Under the pieces are notes generated by a model. The model ran no database searches, was not told where the DNA came from, and was given only the letters and a program-made list of their open reading frames with translations. The translations under genes and the position numbers were made by a program. 64,000 bases of DNA from JAGREO01 sp020446285 (GTDB taxonomy: Bacteria > Pseudomonadota > Alphaproteobacteria > Geminicoccales > Geminicoccaceae): the NCBI GenBank assembly GCA_041398005.1, contig JAWKVP010000008.1:89733-153732 (forward strand), given 5' to 3'. Of this stretch, positions 52,536 through 62,055 are shown one piece after another. Each line of letters opens with the position of its first letter. The first letter of the stretch is position 1.

Positions 52536-53180
52536 TCAGCGGATCAGCTTCTGGCTCATGAACAGCCCGGCCAGAAAGCCGCCGAGATGCGCCGCATGGG
52601 CCACGCCGCCCATGATGGGCAGGACCAGCCCGGCGAGACTGATCCCGACGAACAGCAGCGAAAGCAGGATGACCAGGCGGTCATAGGCGCCGAAGCGACC
52701 GTTTTTCGCTGCCGGCAGGGCAACGCCGTAGAGCGCGCCGATACCTGCCGAACTGCCGATGAGCCAGCCCGACGAAACGAGGATGTGGACGAGGGCGCCG
52801 GCCGCCGAGCCGATGGCCAGCATGATCAGGAGCCACTTCCCGCCGATCCGCGGTTCGAGCACCTTGCCGAGGATGACGAGCCCGACGAGGTTCATGGCCA
52901 GATGCCCGAGGCTGGCATGCACGAGTGCGTAGGTGAAGAGGCTGAACAGCGACCGGAGACCGTCATGCAGCCCGCTGAAGACGGCATGGCGGGCGATGGC
53001 GCCGCCGGCGAACCAGTCGACCACATGGATGGCGATGAGCACCATCGCGATCATCCTGGTCATGGGCGGCAGGTTGAAGGCCGGTGGCCCGGATGAACGA
53101 CCCGCACCACCGCCCGCACCGCCCCGCGGACGCAGGGGCGTTACATTGTCGCCATGATCCCGGTTCCGCCGTTCACGCAA
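52536..53180 (-). CDS. Rhomboid-family intramembrane serine protease
   Basis: A 214-residue membrane protein. After a Gly/Arg-rich cytosolic N-terminus come about six membrane segments. HASLGHLAMNLVGLVILG matches the HxxxN region, the catalytic serine lies in LIGSSAGIGALYGV, and the catalytic histidine in HAAHLGGFLAGLFMSQ. Rhomboids cleave membrane proteins within the bilayer; substrate unknown. Likely co-transcribed with the TauE gene downstream. Confidence 0.9.
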   Translation of the reverse strand: MRERRNRDHGDNVTPLRPRGGAGGGAGRSSGPPAFNLPPMTRMIAMVLIAIHVVDWFAGGAIARHAVFSGLHDGLRSLFSLFTYALVHASLGHLAMNLVGLVILGKVLEPRIGGKWLLIMLAIGSAAGALVHILVSSGWLIGSSAGIGALYGVALPAAKNGRFGAYDRLVILLSLLFVGISLAGLVLPIMGGVAHAAHLGGFLAGLFMSQKLIR

Positions 53181-53206
53181 GGCCGGCTCTCCCGCCAGAG
53201 CGGTTC

Positions 53207-55144
53207 TCAGCCCGTCTTCGAGCGATAACCCTTCGCATATCCGAGTTCGCGCAGTGACCCTGCGATCTCGTCGAGGGTGACGGGGTCGTCGATCGTGGCC
53301 GGCATCTTCCAGTCGGAATCATCCGCGATTGCCTTCATGGTTCCGCGCAGGATCTTGCCAGATCGGGTCTTGGGAAGTCGACCGACAATTGCCACCAGCT
53401 TGAACGCCGCGACCGGCCCGATCTCCTGGCGCACCTTGGCAACGAGTTCGCCGCAGATTTCGCCTGACGGTCGTTCGACACCGGCCTTGAGGACGACGAA
53501 CCCCATGGGCAGCTCGCCCTTGAGCTGGTCGGCAACGCCCAGAACGGCACATTCGGCGACATCGGCATGACCCGCGAGCACTTCCTCCATGCCGCCCGTC
53601 GAAAGCCTGTGACCGGCGACATTGATGATGTCGTCGATGCGACTCATGATGAAGAGATAGCCGTTCTCGTCCTTGTAGCCGGCGTCGCCGGTCAGATAGT
53701 AGCCCGGATAGCGCGTCAGGTAGGACTGGCGGAAACGGGGCTCGGCCTGCCAGAGGGTCGGCAGGCAGGAGGGCGGCAGCGGCAGCTTGACCACGATCGC
53801 ACCGATGGTGCCGGGCTTTTCCACCTCGTGCCCGTCCTCGTCGAGAATATGCACCTCATAGCCCGGCATCGGCACGGTCGGCGAGCCCGGATGGATCGGC
53901 AGCTGCTCGATGCCGACGGGATTGGCGCAGATGGCCCAGCCCGTTTCGGTCTGCCACCAGTGATCGATCACCGGCACGCCGAGTTTTTCCTGGGCCCAGA
54001 ACAATGTGTCGGTATCGCACCGCTCGCCGGCGAGGAAGAGCGTGCGAAAACCCGACAGGTCGTATTTCGCGAGGAAGGTGCCGTCGGGGTCTTCCTTCTT
54101 GATCGCGCGGAACGCCGTCGGCGCGGTGAACAGCGCCTTGACATCATGTTCGGCGATGACCCGCCAGAAGGCGCCCGCATCGGGTGTGCCGACGGGCTTG
54201 CCCTCATAGACGATGGTGGTGCTGCCGTTGAGAAGCGGCGCGTAGCAGATATAGGAATGGCCGACGACCCAGCCGACATCCGAGGCGGCCCAGAAGACCT
54301 CGCCGGGTGCGATGTCGTAGATGTTCCTCATCGACCAGAGCAGTGCTGCCGCGTGCCCGCCATTGTCACGCACCACGCCCTTGGGCTGCCCGGTGGTTCC
54401 CGAGGTGTAGAGGATGTAGAGCGGGTCGGTGGCCTCGACAGGGACGCAGTCGGCAGGGGATGCCGCATCGATCTCGCTCGACCAGTCGAAATCGCGCCCC
54501 TCGATGAGGTCCGCACGGCACTGCTCGCGTTGCAGGATGATGCAGGCATCGACCTTGTGGGTCGCGAGTTCCACGGCCTTGTCGAGCAGCGGCTTGTAGG
54601 CGACGATGCGGCCGGGCTCGATGCCGCAGGATGCGGCGACGATGAGTTTCGGCTTGCAGTCGTCGATGCGGTGGGAGAGTTCGTTGGCGGCGAAACCGCC
54701 GAACACCACGCTGTGAATGGCACCGATGCGGGCGCAGGCGAGCATGGCGACGAGCGTTTCGGCGACCATCGGCATGTAGATGATGACCCGGTCGCCCTTC
54801 TCCACGCCGCGCGCGCGCAGTGCACCGGCGAAACGGCTGACGAGATCCTGCAGCTCGCCATAGGTAATCCTGCTGTGGCTCGACGTGACGGGGCTGTCAT
54901 GAATGATGGCCAGACGGTCGCCATGGCCCGCCTCGACGTGACGGTCGACGCAATTGTAGCAGGTGTTGAGCTTGCCCCCGAGAAACCAGCGATACCAGGT
55001 CTGCCGGTCGGTATCGAGCACCTTCGTGAACGGCTCGATCCACGCCAGTTCACCGGCCACCTCCGCCCAGAACGATTCCGGATCGTCGAGAGAGCGACGA
55101 TAGAGCGGAGCATATTTCGTTGAAATCGATTCTGATACGGACAT
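53207..55144 (-). CDS. prpE: Propionyl-CoA synthetase
   Basis: A 645-residue AMP-forming acyl-CoA ligase of the PrpE/ACSS3 group. Motifs: ILYTSGTTGQPKGVVRDNGG (the VRDNGG ending is typical of PrpE rather than Acs), VIDHWWQTETGWAI, YYLTGDAGYKDENGYLFIMS and LPKTRSGKILRGTMKAIA. GGGGAAG lies just before ATG 55144. It activates propionate or other short acids. It is divergent from the cyclase gene. Confidence 0.93.
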   Translation of the reverse strand: MSVSESISTKYAPLYRRSLDDPESFWAEVAGELAWIEPFTKVLDTDRQTWYRWFLGGKLNTCYNCVDRHVEAGHGDRLAIIHDSPVTSSHSRITYGELQDLVSRFAGALRARGVEKGDRVIIYMPMVAETLVAMLACARIGAIHSVVFGGFAANELSHRIDDCKPKLIVAASCGIEPGRIVAYKPLLDKAVELATHKVDACIILQREQCRADLIEGRDFDWSSEIDAASPADCVPVEATDPLYILYTSGTTGQPKGVVRDNGGHAAALLWSMRNIYDIAPGEVFWAASDVGWVVGHSYICYAPLLNGSTTIVYEGKPVGTPDAGAFWRVIAEHDVKALFTAPTAFRAIKKEDPDGTFLAKYDLSGFRTLFLAGERCDTDTLFWAQEKLGVPVIDHWWQTETGWAICANPVGIEQLPIHPGSPTVPMPGYEVHILDEDGHEVEKPGTIGAIVVKLPLPPSCLPTLWQAEPRFRQSYLTRYPGYYLTGDAGYKDENGYLFIMSRIDDIINVAGHRLSTGGMEEVLAGHADVAECAVLGVADQLKGELPMGFVVLKAGVERPSGEICGELVAKVRQEIGPVAAFKLVAIVGRLPKTRSGKILRGTMKAIADDSDWKMPATIDDPVTLDEIAGSLRELGYAKGYRSKTG

Positions 55145-55559
55145 GCGCTTCCCCGAAAGACGATTTGTCTGAGCCCCTGCATGACGGTCACGCACCGCCG
55201 CACACCTGTGTCACCCCGCATCCCGGCACCCTGTCCGGAATCCGTGCGGCGGCATGTGGCGGTGAGCGGTCACATATTGCGCCACTTGCGCATCATGCAA
55301 AGGTCTCTTTTCCGGAAGAATGCTAGCCGAGCCTGCGAATATTGGAAGTTCGGCGCGTCGAAACGCCCCCTCGTCTTGCGCCGTACGGGGCGTTCCGCCG
55401 GGGCGGGTGCCGGAGATGGAGGGTTGAGCGACGGCACGGCTTTGGGCAGTGTCGACGGGCCGGGTCGGAAGGGGACCCATCGAACAGGCTGGTGGCCGGG
55501 CCGGCAGGGTCGCTTCCCGGCAGCCTCTCGTGGCCCCTGTGGAAGGATTTCGGGCGCGC
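55145..55559. other. Divergent intergenic region without visible gene
   Basis: 415 bases between prpE and the cyclase gene. It must hold both promoters. Open frames crossing it have no ribosome binding site, and I find no clear inverted repeat or known operator. Confidence 0.5.
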
Positions 55560-57344
55560 ATGTCGGTCAGATCGAGGGTCTTTGCTTGTGAATTCCGGGC
55601 GCCGGTGGAGGCCGTCTGGACGGCCATGGCCGATACCGCCCGCTACAACGAGGCTGCCGGCCTTCCACGGCATGGCATCGTCGAGGAGGTTCTCGACAAT
55701 GCGGGCATGCGCTTTTCCGGCCGGGCACGGATGGGGCCGTTCGATCTCGAATGGGAGGACCGTCCCTGCAACTGGCTGCGCAACAGCTGGTTTCGCCATG
55801 AGCGGCGTTTCTCGCGCGGTCCCCTTTCGTTGCTCGTCGCCGAATTGCGACTCGAGCCGACACGGGAAGGTTGCAGGGGAAGCTATACCATCGAGGCCGA
55901 GGCATCGGGCCTTGTCGGCCGCATCCTGCTGGCCACCGGCTTTTTCAGCGGTGCGCGCAGGACGTTCGAAAGGCTTGCCGCGCGGGCGGAGCGGTTTGCG
56001 CGGGGAGAATGCGAACTCGCCTTCGACGTGCCGCCGCCGCGACTGACGGTCGAGGCACGCGGACGCCTGAATTCGGCGCTCGCGCGGCTGCGGGAGGCCT
56101 CGAGGCATGGTGATCTCGCCGGCCGGCTCGGCGATCTCGTCGCCCGCGCGCCCGAGACCGAGATCGCCCGTATCCGGCCGCTCACCCTGGCGAGGCGCTG
56201 GGCCGTGCCCGACCAGCACGTCGTGGAACTGTGTCTCGAGGCGACCCGCGCCGGCCTGCTGGAACTGCACTGGGATCTGCTGTGTCCGCGCTGCAGGGTC
56301 GCCAAGAGCCCGGTGAACGCGCTCGACAACCTGCCCGAGGGGGCGCATTGCAGTACCTGCAATATCGACTATGGCCGTGACTTCTCGAAGAATGTGGAAC
56401 TGGGCTTTCGTCCGTCCCCGTCGATCCGGCCCGTCGCATCCGGCGAATATTGCCTGCTGGGACCGATGAGCACGCCGCACATCCTCGCCCATGTCACGCT
56501 GCCGCAGAAAGGCTCGGTCACGCTCGAACAGACGGTCGATGCGGGCCTGTGGCGCCTGCGCACGCTCGAGGCCGGCCCGCAACGCGACATCGACCATCCA
56601 GGCGGTCCGTTCGCGGAGATGCGCATCGGCGAGGCGGCGATCTCCATCGGCGAGCCCGCGCCGGCGGGGCAGTTGCGCATTGTCAATGACTGCCGCTACG
56701 AGCGGACGGCGGTGATCGAGGATCGCGGCTGGACGAAGGATGCGCTGACGGCGGATCATGTCACCTCCCTGCAGACCTTCCGCGACCTCTTCTCCGATCA
56801 GGTGCTGCGGCCGGGCGATGAGGTGGGTGTTGCCCGCATAGCGCTCCTGTTCAGCGATCTCGAGGGCAGCACGGCACTCTACGGACGGGTCGGCGATGCG
56901 CCTGCCTACCATCTCGTCCGCGAGCATTTCGCGTTCATGCAGGAAATCGTCCGTGACGAGGGCGGGACCATCGTCAAGACCATCGGCGATGCGGTGATGG
57001 CCGCGTTCATCGAGCCCGCTTCCGCCGTGCGCGCGGCGATCGTCATGCAGCGTCGCCTCGTGGCACGGCCTCCGGGCGAACGGCTCCGGCTCAAGCTTGG
57101 GTTGCACGAGGGGCCGTGTATCGCCGTCACGCTCAACGACCGGCTCGACTATTTCGGTACGACGGTGAACATGGCGGCACGGCTGCAATCACTCGGTCAG
57201 GGCGACGATATCATCCTCTCGCGCGAACTGGTCGAGGAACCGGCCGTGAGCGCCCTTGTCGCCGGGATGGACAGCGAAATGCGGGAAGCCCGCCTCAAGG
57301 GCTTCACCGAGCCCGTGCGATATTTCCGCTTGCGCTTCGATTGA
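55560..57344 (+). CDS. Class III adenylate/guanylate cyclase with SRPBCC domain
   Basis: A 594-residue soluble protein with three parts. Residues 1-150 look like an SRPBCC lipid-binding fold (FACEFRAPVEAVWTAMADTA). The middle, resembling DUF5939, has a zinc-type pair CPRC and CSTC. The C-terminal class III catalytic domain has ALLFSDLEGSTALYGRVGDA (first metal Asp), VKTIGDAVMAAFIEP (Lys and second Asp) and YFGTTVNMAARLQ (Asn and Arg), so it should be active. ATG 55560 is chosen because the SRPBCC fold starts there. It would make cAMP, perhaps in response to a hydrophobic ligand. Confidence 0.88.
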   Translation: MSVRSRVFACEFRAPVEAVWTAMADTARYNEAAGLPRHGIVEEVLDNAGMRFSGRARMGPFDLEWEDRPCNWLRNSWFRHERRFSRGPLSLLVAELRLEPTREGCRGSYTIEAEASGLVGRILLATGFFSGARRTFERLAARAERFARGECELAFDVPPPRLTVEARGRLNSALARLREASRHGDLAGRLGDLVARAPETEIARIRPLTLARRWAVPDQHVVELCLEATRAGLLELHWDLLCPRCRVAKSPVNALDNLPEGAHCSTCNIDYGRDFSKNVELGFRPSPSIRPVASGEYCLLGPMSTPHILAHVTLPQKGSVTLEQTVDAGLWRLRTLEAGPQRDIDHPGGPFAEMRIGEAAISIGEPAPAGQLRIVNDCRYERTAVIEDRGWTKDALTADHVTSLQTFRDLFSDQVLRPGDEVGVARIALLFSDLEGSTALYGRVGDAPAYHLVREHFAFMQEIVRDEGGTIVKTIGDAVMAAFIEPASAVRAAIVMQRRLVARPPGERLRLKLGLHEGPCIAVTLNDRLDYFGTTVNMAARLQSLGQGDDIILSRELVEEPAVSALVAGMDSEMREARLKGFTEPVRYFRLRFD

Positions 57345-57392
57345 CCTTGAGGGAACGACGGACGGCATACCAGTCCGGAACGGGAGAACGGC

Positions 57393-58229
57393 ATGAGCCT
57401 CGAAGAGACCAGCGCTTGGAGAAGTTTCGGCGGATGGCAGAAGGTATTTCGCCATGCGTCGCGGGAAACCGGGACGGACATGCAGTTTTCCGTCTATCTG
57501 CCCGAGGCTGCCGAACGCGGCTCATGTCCGGTGCTCTGGTATCTTTCGGGTCTGACCTGCACCTGGGAGAATGTCACGACGAAGGGTTATTTCCAGTCCG
57601 CCGCGAGCCGTCACGGGATCGTCATCGTCTGCCCCGATACCAGCCCGCGCGGACTCGATCTTCCGGGCGAGCATGAATCATACGATTTCGGCAGTGGCGC
57701 CGGCTTCTATGTCGATGCGACGCGAGAGCCCTGGTCGGCCCATTATCGCATGTACAGCTATGTCACGCGCGAGCTTCAGGATCTGGTCACCGGCGCCTTC
57801 GCGGTCGATCGAGACCGTCAGGGGATCTTCGGCCATTCGATGGGTGGCCATGGCGCGCTCACCATCGCCCTGAAGAATCCCGGCATCTTCCGCTCGGTCT
57901 CGGCATTCGCGCCGATCTGCTCGCCGATGCGCTGCCCCTGGGGTGAAAAGGCGTTTTCGGGCTATCTCGGCGATGACCGTGCCGGCTGGCGTGAGCATGA
58001 TGCGACAGCACTCATCGAGGATGGCAGGCGCGTCGGGGCCATGCTCGTCGACCAGGGGCTCGCCGACGATTTCCTCGCCGGACAGCTTATGCCCGAACTG
58101 CTCGAGGATGCGGCGGGCAGGGCGGGCATCCCGCTGGATCTGCGTCGCCGGGAGGGGTACGATCACTCCTATTATTTCATCTCCTCCTTCATGGAGGAGC
58201 ACATCGCCTGGCACGCGGAGAGGCTCTGA
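57393..58229 (+). CDS. fghA: S-formylglutathione hydrolase
   Basis: A 278-residue esterase-D-type enzyme that splits S-formylglutathione to formate and glutathione in formaldehyde detoxification. Motifs: YLSGLTCTWENVTTKGYFQS, CPDTSPRGLDLPGE and the nucleophile elbow GIFGHSMGGHGALTIALK; GYDHSYYFISSFMEEH holds the catalytic His. It starts 48 bases after the cyclase gene. No glutathione-dependent formaldehyde dehydrogenase is in the window. Confidence 0.95.
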   Translation: MSLEETSAWRSFGGWQKVFRHASRETGTDMQFSVYLPEAAERGSCPVLWYLSGLTCTWENVTTKGYFQSAASRHGIVIVCPDTSPRGLDLPGEHESYDFGSGAGFYVDATREPWSAHYRMYSYVTRELQDLVTGAFAVDRDRQGIFGHSMGGHGALTIALKNPGIFRSVSAFAPICSPMRCPWGEKAFSGYLGDDRAGWREHDATALIEDGRRVGAMLVDQGLADDFLAGQLMPELLEDAAGRAGIPLDLRRREGYDHSYYFISSFMEEHIAWHAERL

Positions 58230-58336
58230 TCGCCGACGGGCCCTTCCGGTGTGCCGATGGTTGAAAACTTCTATTGCTTTGCCGCATGCGCTATCACCGG
58301 ACCGATCCGGTTGTCGCCTGAACCTTCGGGAACAAG

Positions 58337-61300
58337 ATGTCTGAACCGCGCTTCGTCCATCTGCGTGTCCGCTCGGCCTTCTCGCTGCTCGAAGGAGCCG
58401 TGACCCACAAGGGACTGGCGGATGCCTGCAGGAAGGATGGCATGCCCGCCGTGGGCGTGACCGACCGGGCCAATCTCTTCGGTGTCATGCAGTTCGGATC
58501 GGCGATGATGGCAAGCGGCATCCAGCCGGTCATCGGTGCGGTCCTGCCCGTTGCCCTCGCGACCGGAGGCTGTGCGGCACCCGCCATGCGTCGCAACCAG
58601 CGTCCGCCTTCGGTGGTCGTGCTGGTCAAGGACGAGACGGGGTACGGCAATCTTCTGAAGATCATGAGCCGCGCCTATCTCGAAGGCGATCCCGGCCTGG
58701 ATCTGGCGATCGATGTGGCTGACATCCTCGCCATGAACGAGGGCCTGATTCTGCTCACGGGCGGCGCCGGCGGCCCGCTCGCGCGATTGATCCTCGCCGG
58801 CGAGCGCGAGGCGGCCCGGACGTGGCTCGTCGACATGCGCGAGGCGTTCGGCGACCGGCTCTATGTGGAAATCGGTCGTCACGGCGAGGCCGACGAACGG
58901 GACAGCGAGGAGGCGATGCTCGATCTCGCCTTCGAGCTCGATGTGCCGATCGTCGCCACCAACGATGTCCATTTCATCGCGGCGGACATGCACGAGGCGC
59001 ATGACGCACTCATCTGCATCGCCGAGAGCACGCAGGTGATCGTCGAGGACAGGCGGCACATATCGCTCGACTATCGTTTCAAGTCGCAGGACGAGATGAT
59101 CGCGCTCTTCGCCGATCTTCCCGAGGCGATCGACAATACGCTCGTGATCGCCCGGCGCTGCGCCTTCGCCGCACCCGGCCGCGAGCCGATCCTGCCGCCC
59201 TTCGACAGTGCCGCCGGGCGCGACGAGGCGGAAGAACTGCGCGCGCAGGCCCGCGACGGCCTCGAACGGCGCATCGAACAGCATGGAATAGCAGACGGTC
59301 AGCCCTATCGTGACCGGCTCGACTATGAGCTCGACGTCATCGTGCAGATGAAGTTTCCGGGCTATTTCCTCATCGTTTCCGACTTCATCAAATGGGCCAA
59401 GGAGCACGATATTCCGGTGGGGCCGGGACGCGGTTCCGGCGCCGGCTCGGTTGCCGCCTGGGCCCTGCAGATCACCGATCTCGACCCGCTTCGCTTCGGG
59501 CTCCTGTTCGAGCGCTTCCTCAATCCCGAACGTGTCTCGATGCCGGATTTCGACATCGATTTCTGCATGAACCGGCGCGACGAGGTGATTGCCTATGTCC
59601 AGGAGAAGTACGGACGCGACCGGGTGGCGGCGATCATCACCTTCGGCAAGCTGCAGGCGCGCGCGGCCTTGCGCGATGTCGGCCGGGTGCTCGGCCTGCC
59701 GTTCGGGCTGGTCGACCGCATTTCCAAGATGGTTCCGTTCAATCCGGCCAATCCTCCGACGCTCGCCGAGGCTCTCGACATGGAACCGCGGCTCAAGGAG
59801 GCCCGGCGCGAGGATCCTGCCGTCGACCGGATGATCGAGGTAGCGCTCAAGCTCGAGGGTCTGCCGCGTCATGCCTCGACCCATGCCGCCGGCATCGTCA
59901 TCGGCGACCGCCCGCTCGAGGAACTGGTGCCGCTCTATCGCGATCCGCGCTCGTCGATGCCGGTCACCCAGTTCAACATGAAGGACGTGGAAAAGGCGGG
60001 GCTGGTCAAGTTCGATTTTCTTGGTCTCACCACGCTCACCATGCTTCGTCTCGGCGAAAGGCTCGTCAATGAACGGCTGGCGGGGGAACAGGATGCGAAG
60101 CTGGAACTGGCGACCCTGCCGCTGGATGATGCGAGGTCCTACGAGCTCTTGAGCCGGGCCGAAACGAGCGGGGTTTTCCAGCTGGAATCGGGCGGAATGC
60201 GCGATGCGCTGCGCCAGCTCAAGCCGGACTGTTTCGAGGACATCATCGCCATGGTGTCGCTCTACCGGCCGGGTCCGATGGACAATATTCCGCGCTACAT
60301 CCGGGTGAAGCACGGCCAGGAGGAAGCCGAATATCTCCACCCGCTGCTCGAGCCCATCCTGTCGGAGACCAACGGCGTCATCATCTATCAGGAACAGGTG
60401 ATGGAGATCGCCAAGCAGCTCGCCGGCTACTCGCTCGGCGGCGCCGATCTGCTGCGGCGGGCGATGGGCAAGAAGATCAAGGAGGAAATGGACGCACAGC
60501 GCGAGACGTTCGTCGAGGGCTGTGTGAAGAACCGTATCGATCCCGAGCTCGCCTCGACGATCTTCGATGCGGTGGCCAAGTTCGCATCCTATGGCTTCAA
60601 CAAGTCGCATGCCGCAGCCTATGCGCTGCTCGCCTATCACACCGCCTATCTCAAGGCCAATCACCCGGTCGAGTTCTATGCGGCGGTGATGTGCATGGAA
60701 ATGGGCAATCAGGCCAAGCTCGCTGCCTACCGTCAGGAGATGGCGCGACGCGGCATCGAGCTGTTGCCACCCGATGTCAACGCCTCGCATGCGCTCTTCG
60801 CGGTCGAGGATGGCGGGAACGGCCCGGGCGTGCGCTTCGCGCTTGCCGCGATCAAGGGTGTCGGGCGGCAGGCGATGGAAGCGCTCGCCCTCGAACGCGA
60901 GCGTGGCGGGCCGTTCGCGGACATGTTCGACATGGTCGCGCGTGTCGGCAACAAGGTGCTCAACCGCCGCCTGCTCGAAGGTCTCATCAAGGCCGGCGCG
61001 CTCGACGGCTTCGGCTGCAACCGGCGCTCGCTCGTCGAGAGTATCGATCGTGCCCTCGCACATGCCCATGCCGAGAGCGAGAATGCCGCGAGCAACCAGG
61101 TCGGCCTGTTCGGCGAGGGCGGTATCGAGATACCGAAGCCGAGCCCCGTCGAGGTGACGGAGTGGCCGCAGATGCAGCGGCTGGCGTTCGAGTTCGATGT
61201 CATCGGCTTTTACTTCTCCTCCCATCCGCTCGAGGGCTATCGCCCCGTTCTCGCCCAGATCGGGGCAACGGATGCGGCGCAGATCCTCGATCCCGAGCGG

Positions 61301-61819
61301 ACAACCGAGGGCAGGCCCGTGCGTCTCGCCGGCGTCGTCGTCGGCCGGCAGGAACGCAAGACCCAGCGCTCGCGCATCGGCTTCCTGCAGCTTTCGGACC
61401 TGAGCGCGCAGTTCGAAGTGATGATGTTCAGCGAGCTGCTGGAGCTGTCGAGGCCGCTCATGGAAATCGGCGAACCGCTGCTCGTGGTCGTCGATGCGCG
61501 GGTCGACAATGGCGAGGTGAAGCTTCAGGCGCAGTCCATCGAGCCGCTCATGAACCGGGCGAAATCCGTACGCTCGCGGGTCGCCATCGCCCTCGACGAG
61601 ATTGCCGCGCTCGACGAGATCCGCTCGATGCTCACCGAGGCCCGCGGTGGCGGTGCGCGGGTCGTGCTGCATGTTCCGGCGGGAGCGCCCGGCGATGCGG
61701 TGATCGAGCTTCCCGAAGGCCATTTGCTGCCATTCGACCGTGTGGGTGATATTGATTCTATCCGGGGTTCGAGGCTGCTCGAGGCACCGACCGAGACCCG
61801 TCTGCGCGTGGCGAGCTGA
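58337..61819 (+). CDS. dnaE: DNA polymerase III alpha subunit
   Basis: A 1160-residue replicative polymerase. Residues 1-270 are the PHP domain (HLRVRSAFSLLEGAVTHKGL). The palm carries the catalytic aspartates in VSMPDFDIDFCMNRRDEVIA, preceded by PVGPGRGSGAGSVAAWALQI. FNKSHAAAYALLAYHTAYLK and a C-terminal OB fold follow, starting around RPVRLAGVVVGRQERKTQRS. Length is normal for DnaE1. It synthesises the bulk of both strands. Confidence 0.97.
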   Translation: MSEPRFVHLRVRSAFSLLEGAVTHKGLADACRKDGMPAVGVTDRANLFGVMQFGSAMMASGIQPVIGAVLPVALATGGCAAPAMRRNQRPPSVVVLVKDETGYGNLLKIMSRAYLEGDPGLDLAIDVADILAMNEGLILLTGGAGGPLARLILAGEREAARTWLVDMREAFGDRLYVEIGRHGEADERDSEEAMLDLAFELDVPIVATNDVHFIAADMHEAHDALICIAESTQVIVEDRRHISLDYRFKSQDEMIALFADLPEAIDNTLVIARRCAFAAPGREPILPPFDSAAGRDEAEELRAQARDGLERRIEQHGIADGQPYRDRLDYELDVIVQMKFPGYFLIVSDFIKWAKEHDIPVGPGRGSGAGSVAAWALQITDLDPLRFGLLFERFLNPERVSMPDFDIDFCMNRRDEVIAYVQEKYGRDRVAAIITFGKLQARAALRDVGRVLGLPFGLVDRISKMVPFNPANPPTLAEALDMEPRLKEARREDPAVDRMIEVALKLEGLPRHASTHAAGIVIGDRPLEELVPLYRDPRSSMPVTQFNMKDVEKAGLVKFDFLGLTTLTMLRLGERLVNERLAGEQDAKLELATLPLDDARSYELLSRAETSGVFQLESGGMRDALRQLKPDCFEDIIAMVSLYRPGPMDNIPRYIRVKHGQEEAEYLHPLLEPILSETNGVIIYQEQVMEIAKQLAGYSLGGADLLRRAMGKKIKEEMDAQRETFVEGCVKNRIDPELASTIFDAVAKFASYGFNKSHAAAYALLAYHTAYLKANHPVEFYAAVMCMEMGNQAKLAAYRQEMARRGIELLPPDVNASHALFAVEDGGNGPGVRFALAAIKGVGRQAMEALALERERGGPFADMFDMVARVGNKVLNRRLLEGLIKAGALDGFGCNRRSLVESIDRALAHAHAESENAASNQVGLFGEGGIEIPKPSPVEVTEWPQMQRLAFEFDVIGFYFSSHPLEGYRPVLAQIGATDAAQILDPERTTEGRPVRLAGVVVGRQERKTQRSRIGFLQLSDLSAQFEVMMFSELLELSRPLMEIGEPLLVVVDARVDNGEVKLQAQSIEPLMNRAKSVRSRVAIALDEIAALDEIRSMLTEARGGGARVVLHVPAGAPGDAVIELPEGHLLPFDRVGDIDSIRGSRLLEAPTETRLRVAS

Positions 61820-61909
61820 TTCCGAAGCTGCCCGTCCCGTCTTGACATTCGTTCGATGTCATTCGCGTGGAGTGTATAGCCTTAAAAGAATAAAAGCATA
61901 ATTTTCTGT

Positions 61910-61938
61910 TTGACAATTAATTTATTCCTATATTATTT
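61910..61938 (+). promoter_or_regulatory. Sigma70-like promoter before the histidine kinase
   Basis: A perfect TTGACA (61910-61915) is followed by an AT-rich spacer and possible -10 elements TATTAT (61931, spacer 15) or TTATTT (61933, spacer 17). The stretch 61875-61940 is the most AT-rich in this part of the window. The remainder of 61820-62055 shows nothing else. Confidence 0.6.
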
Positions 61939-62055
61939 CTGATCCCGTTGCTCCTCCACCCGAGCCAGCCGGACTTCACGGATTGCCTGATCCGAGTGCC
62001 GGCGGGGCGGGAGGGGCCATCGAAGCAATATAACCGGCTTTCGGATCGAGTATCG

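Noticed and set aside
58271..61723. Minus-strand open frame of over 1100 codons opposite dnaE
   Set aside because: dnaE is unmistakable on the plus strand over the whole length; the antisense product has no recognisable domain and no start signal.
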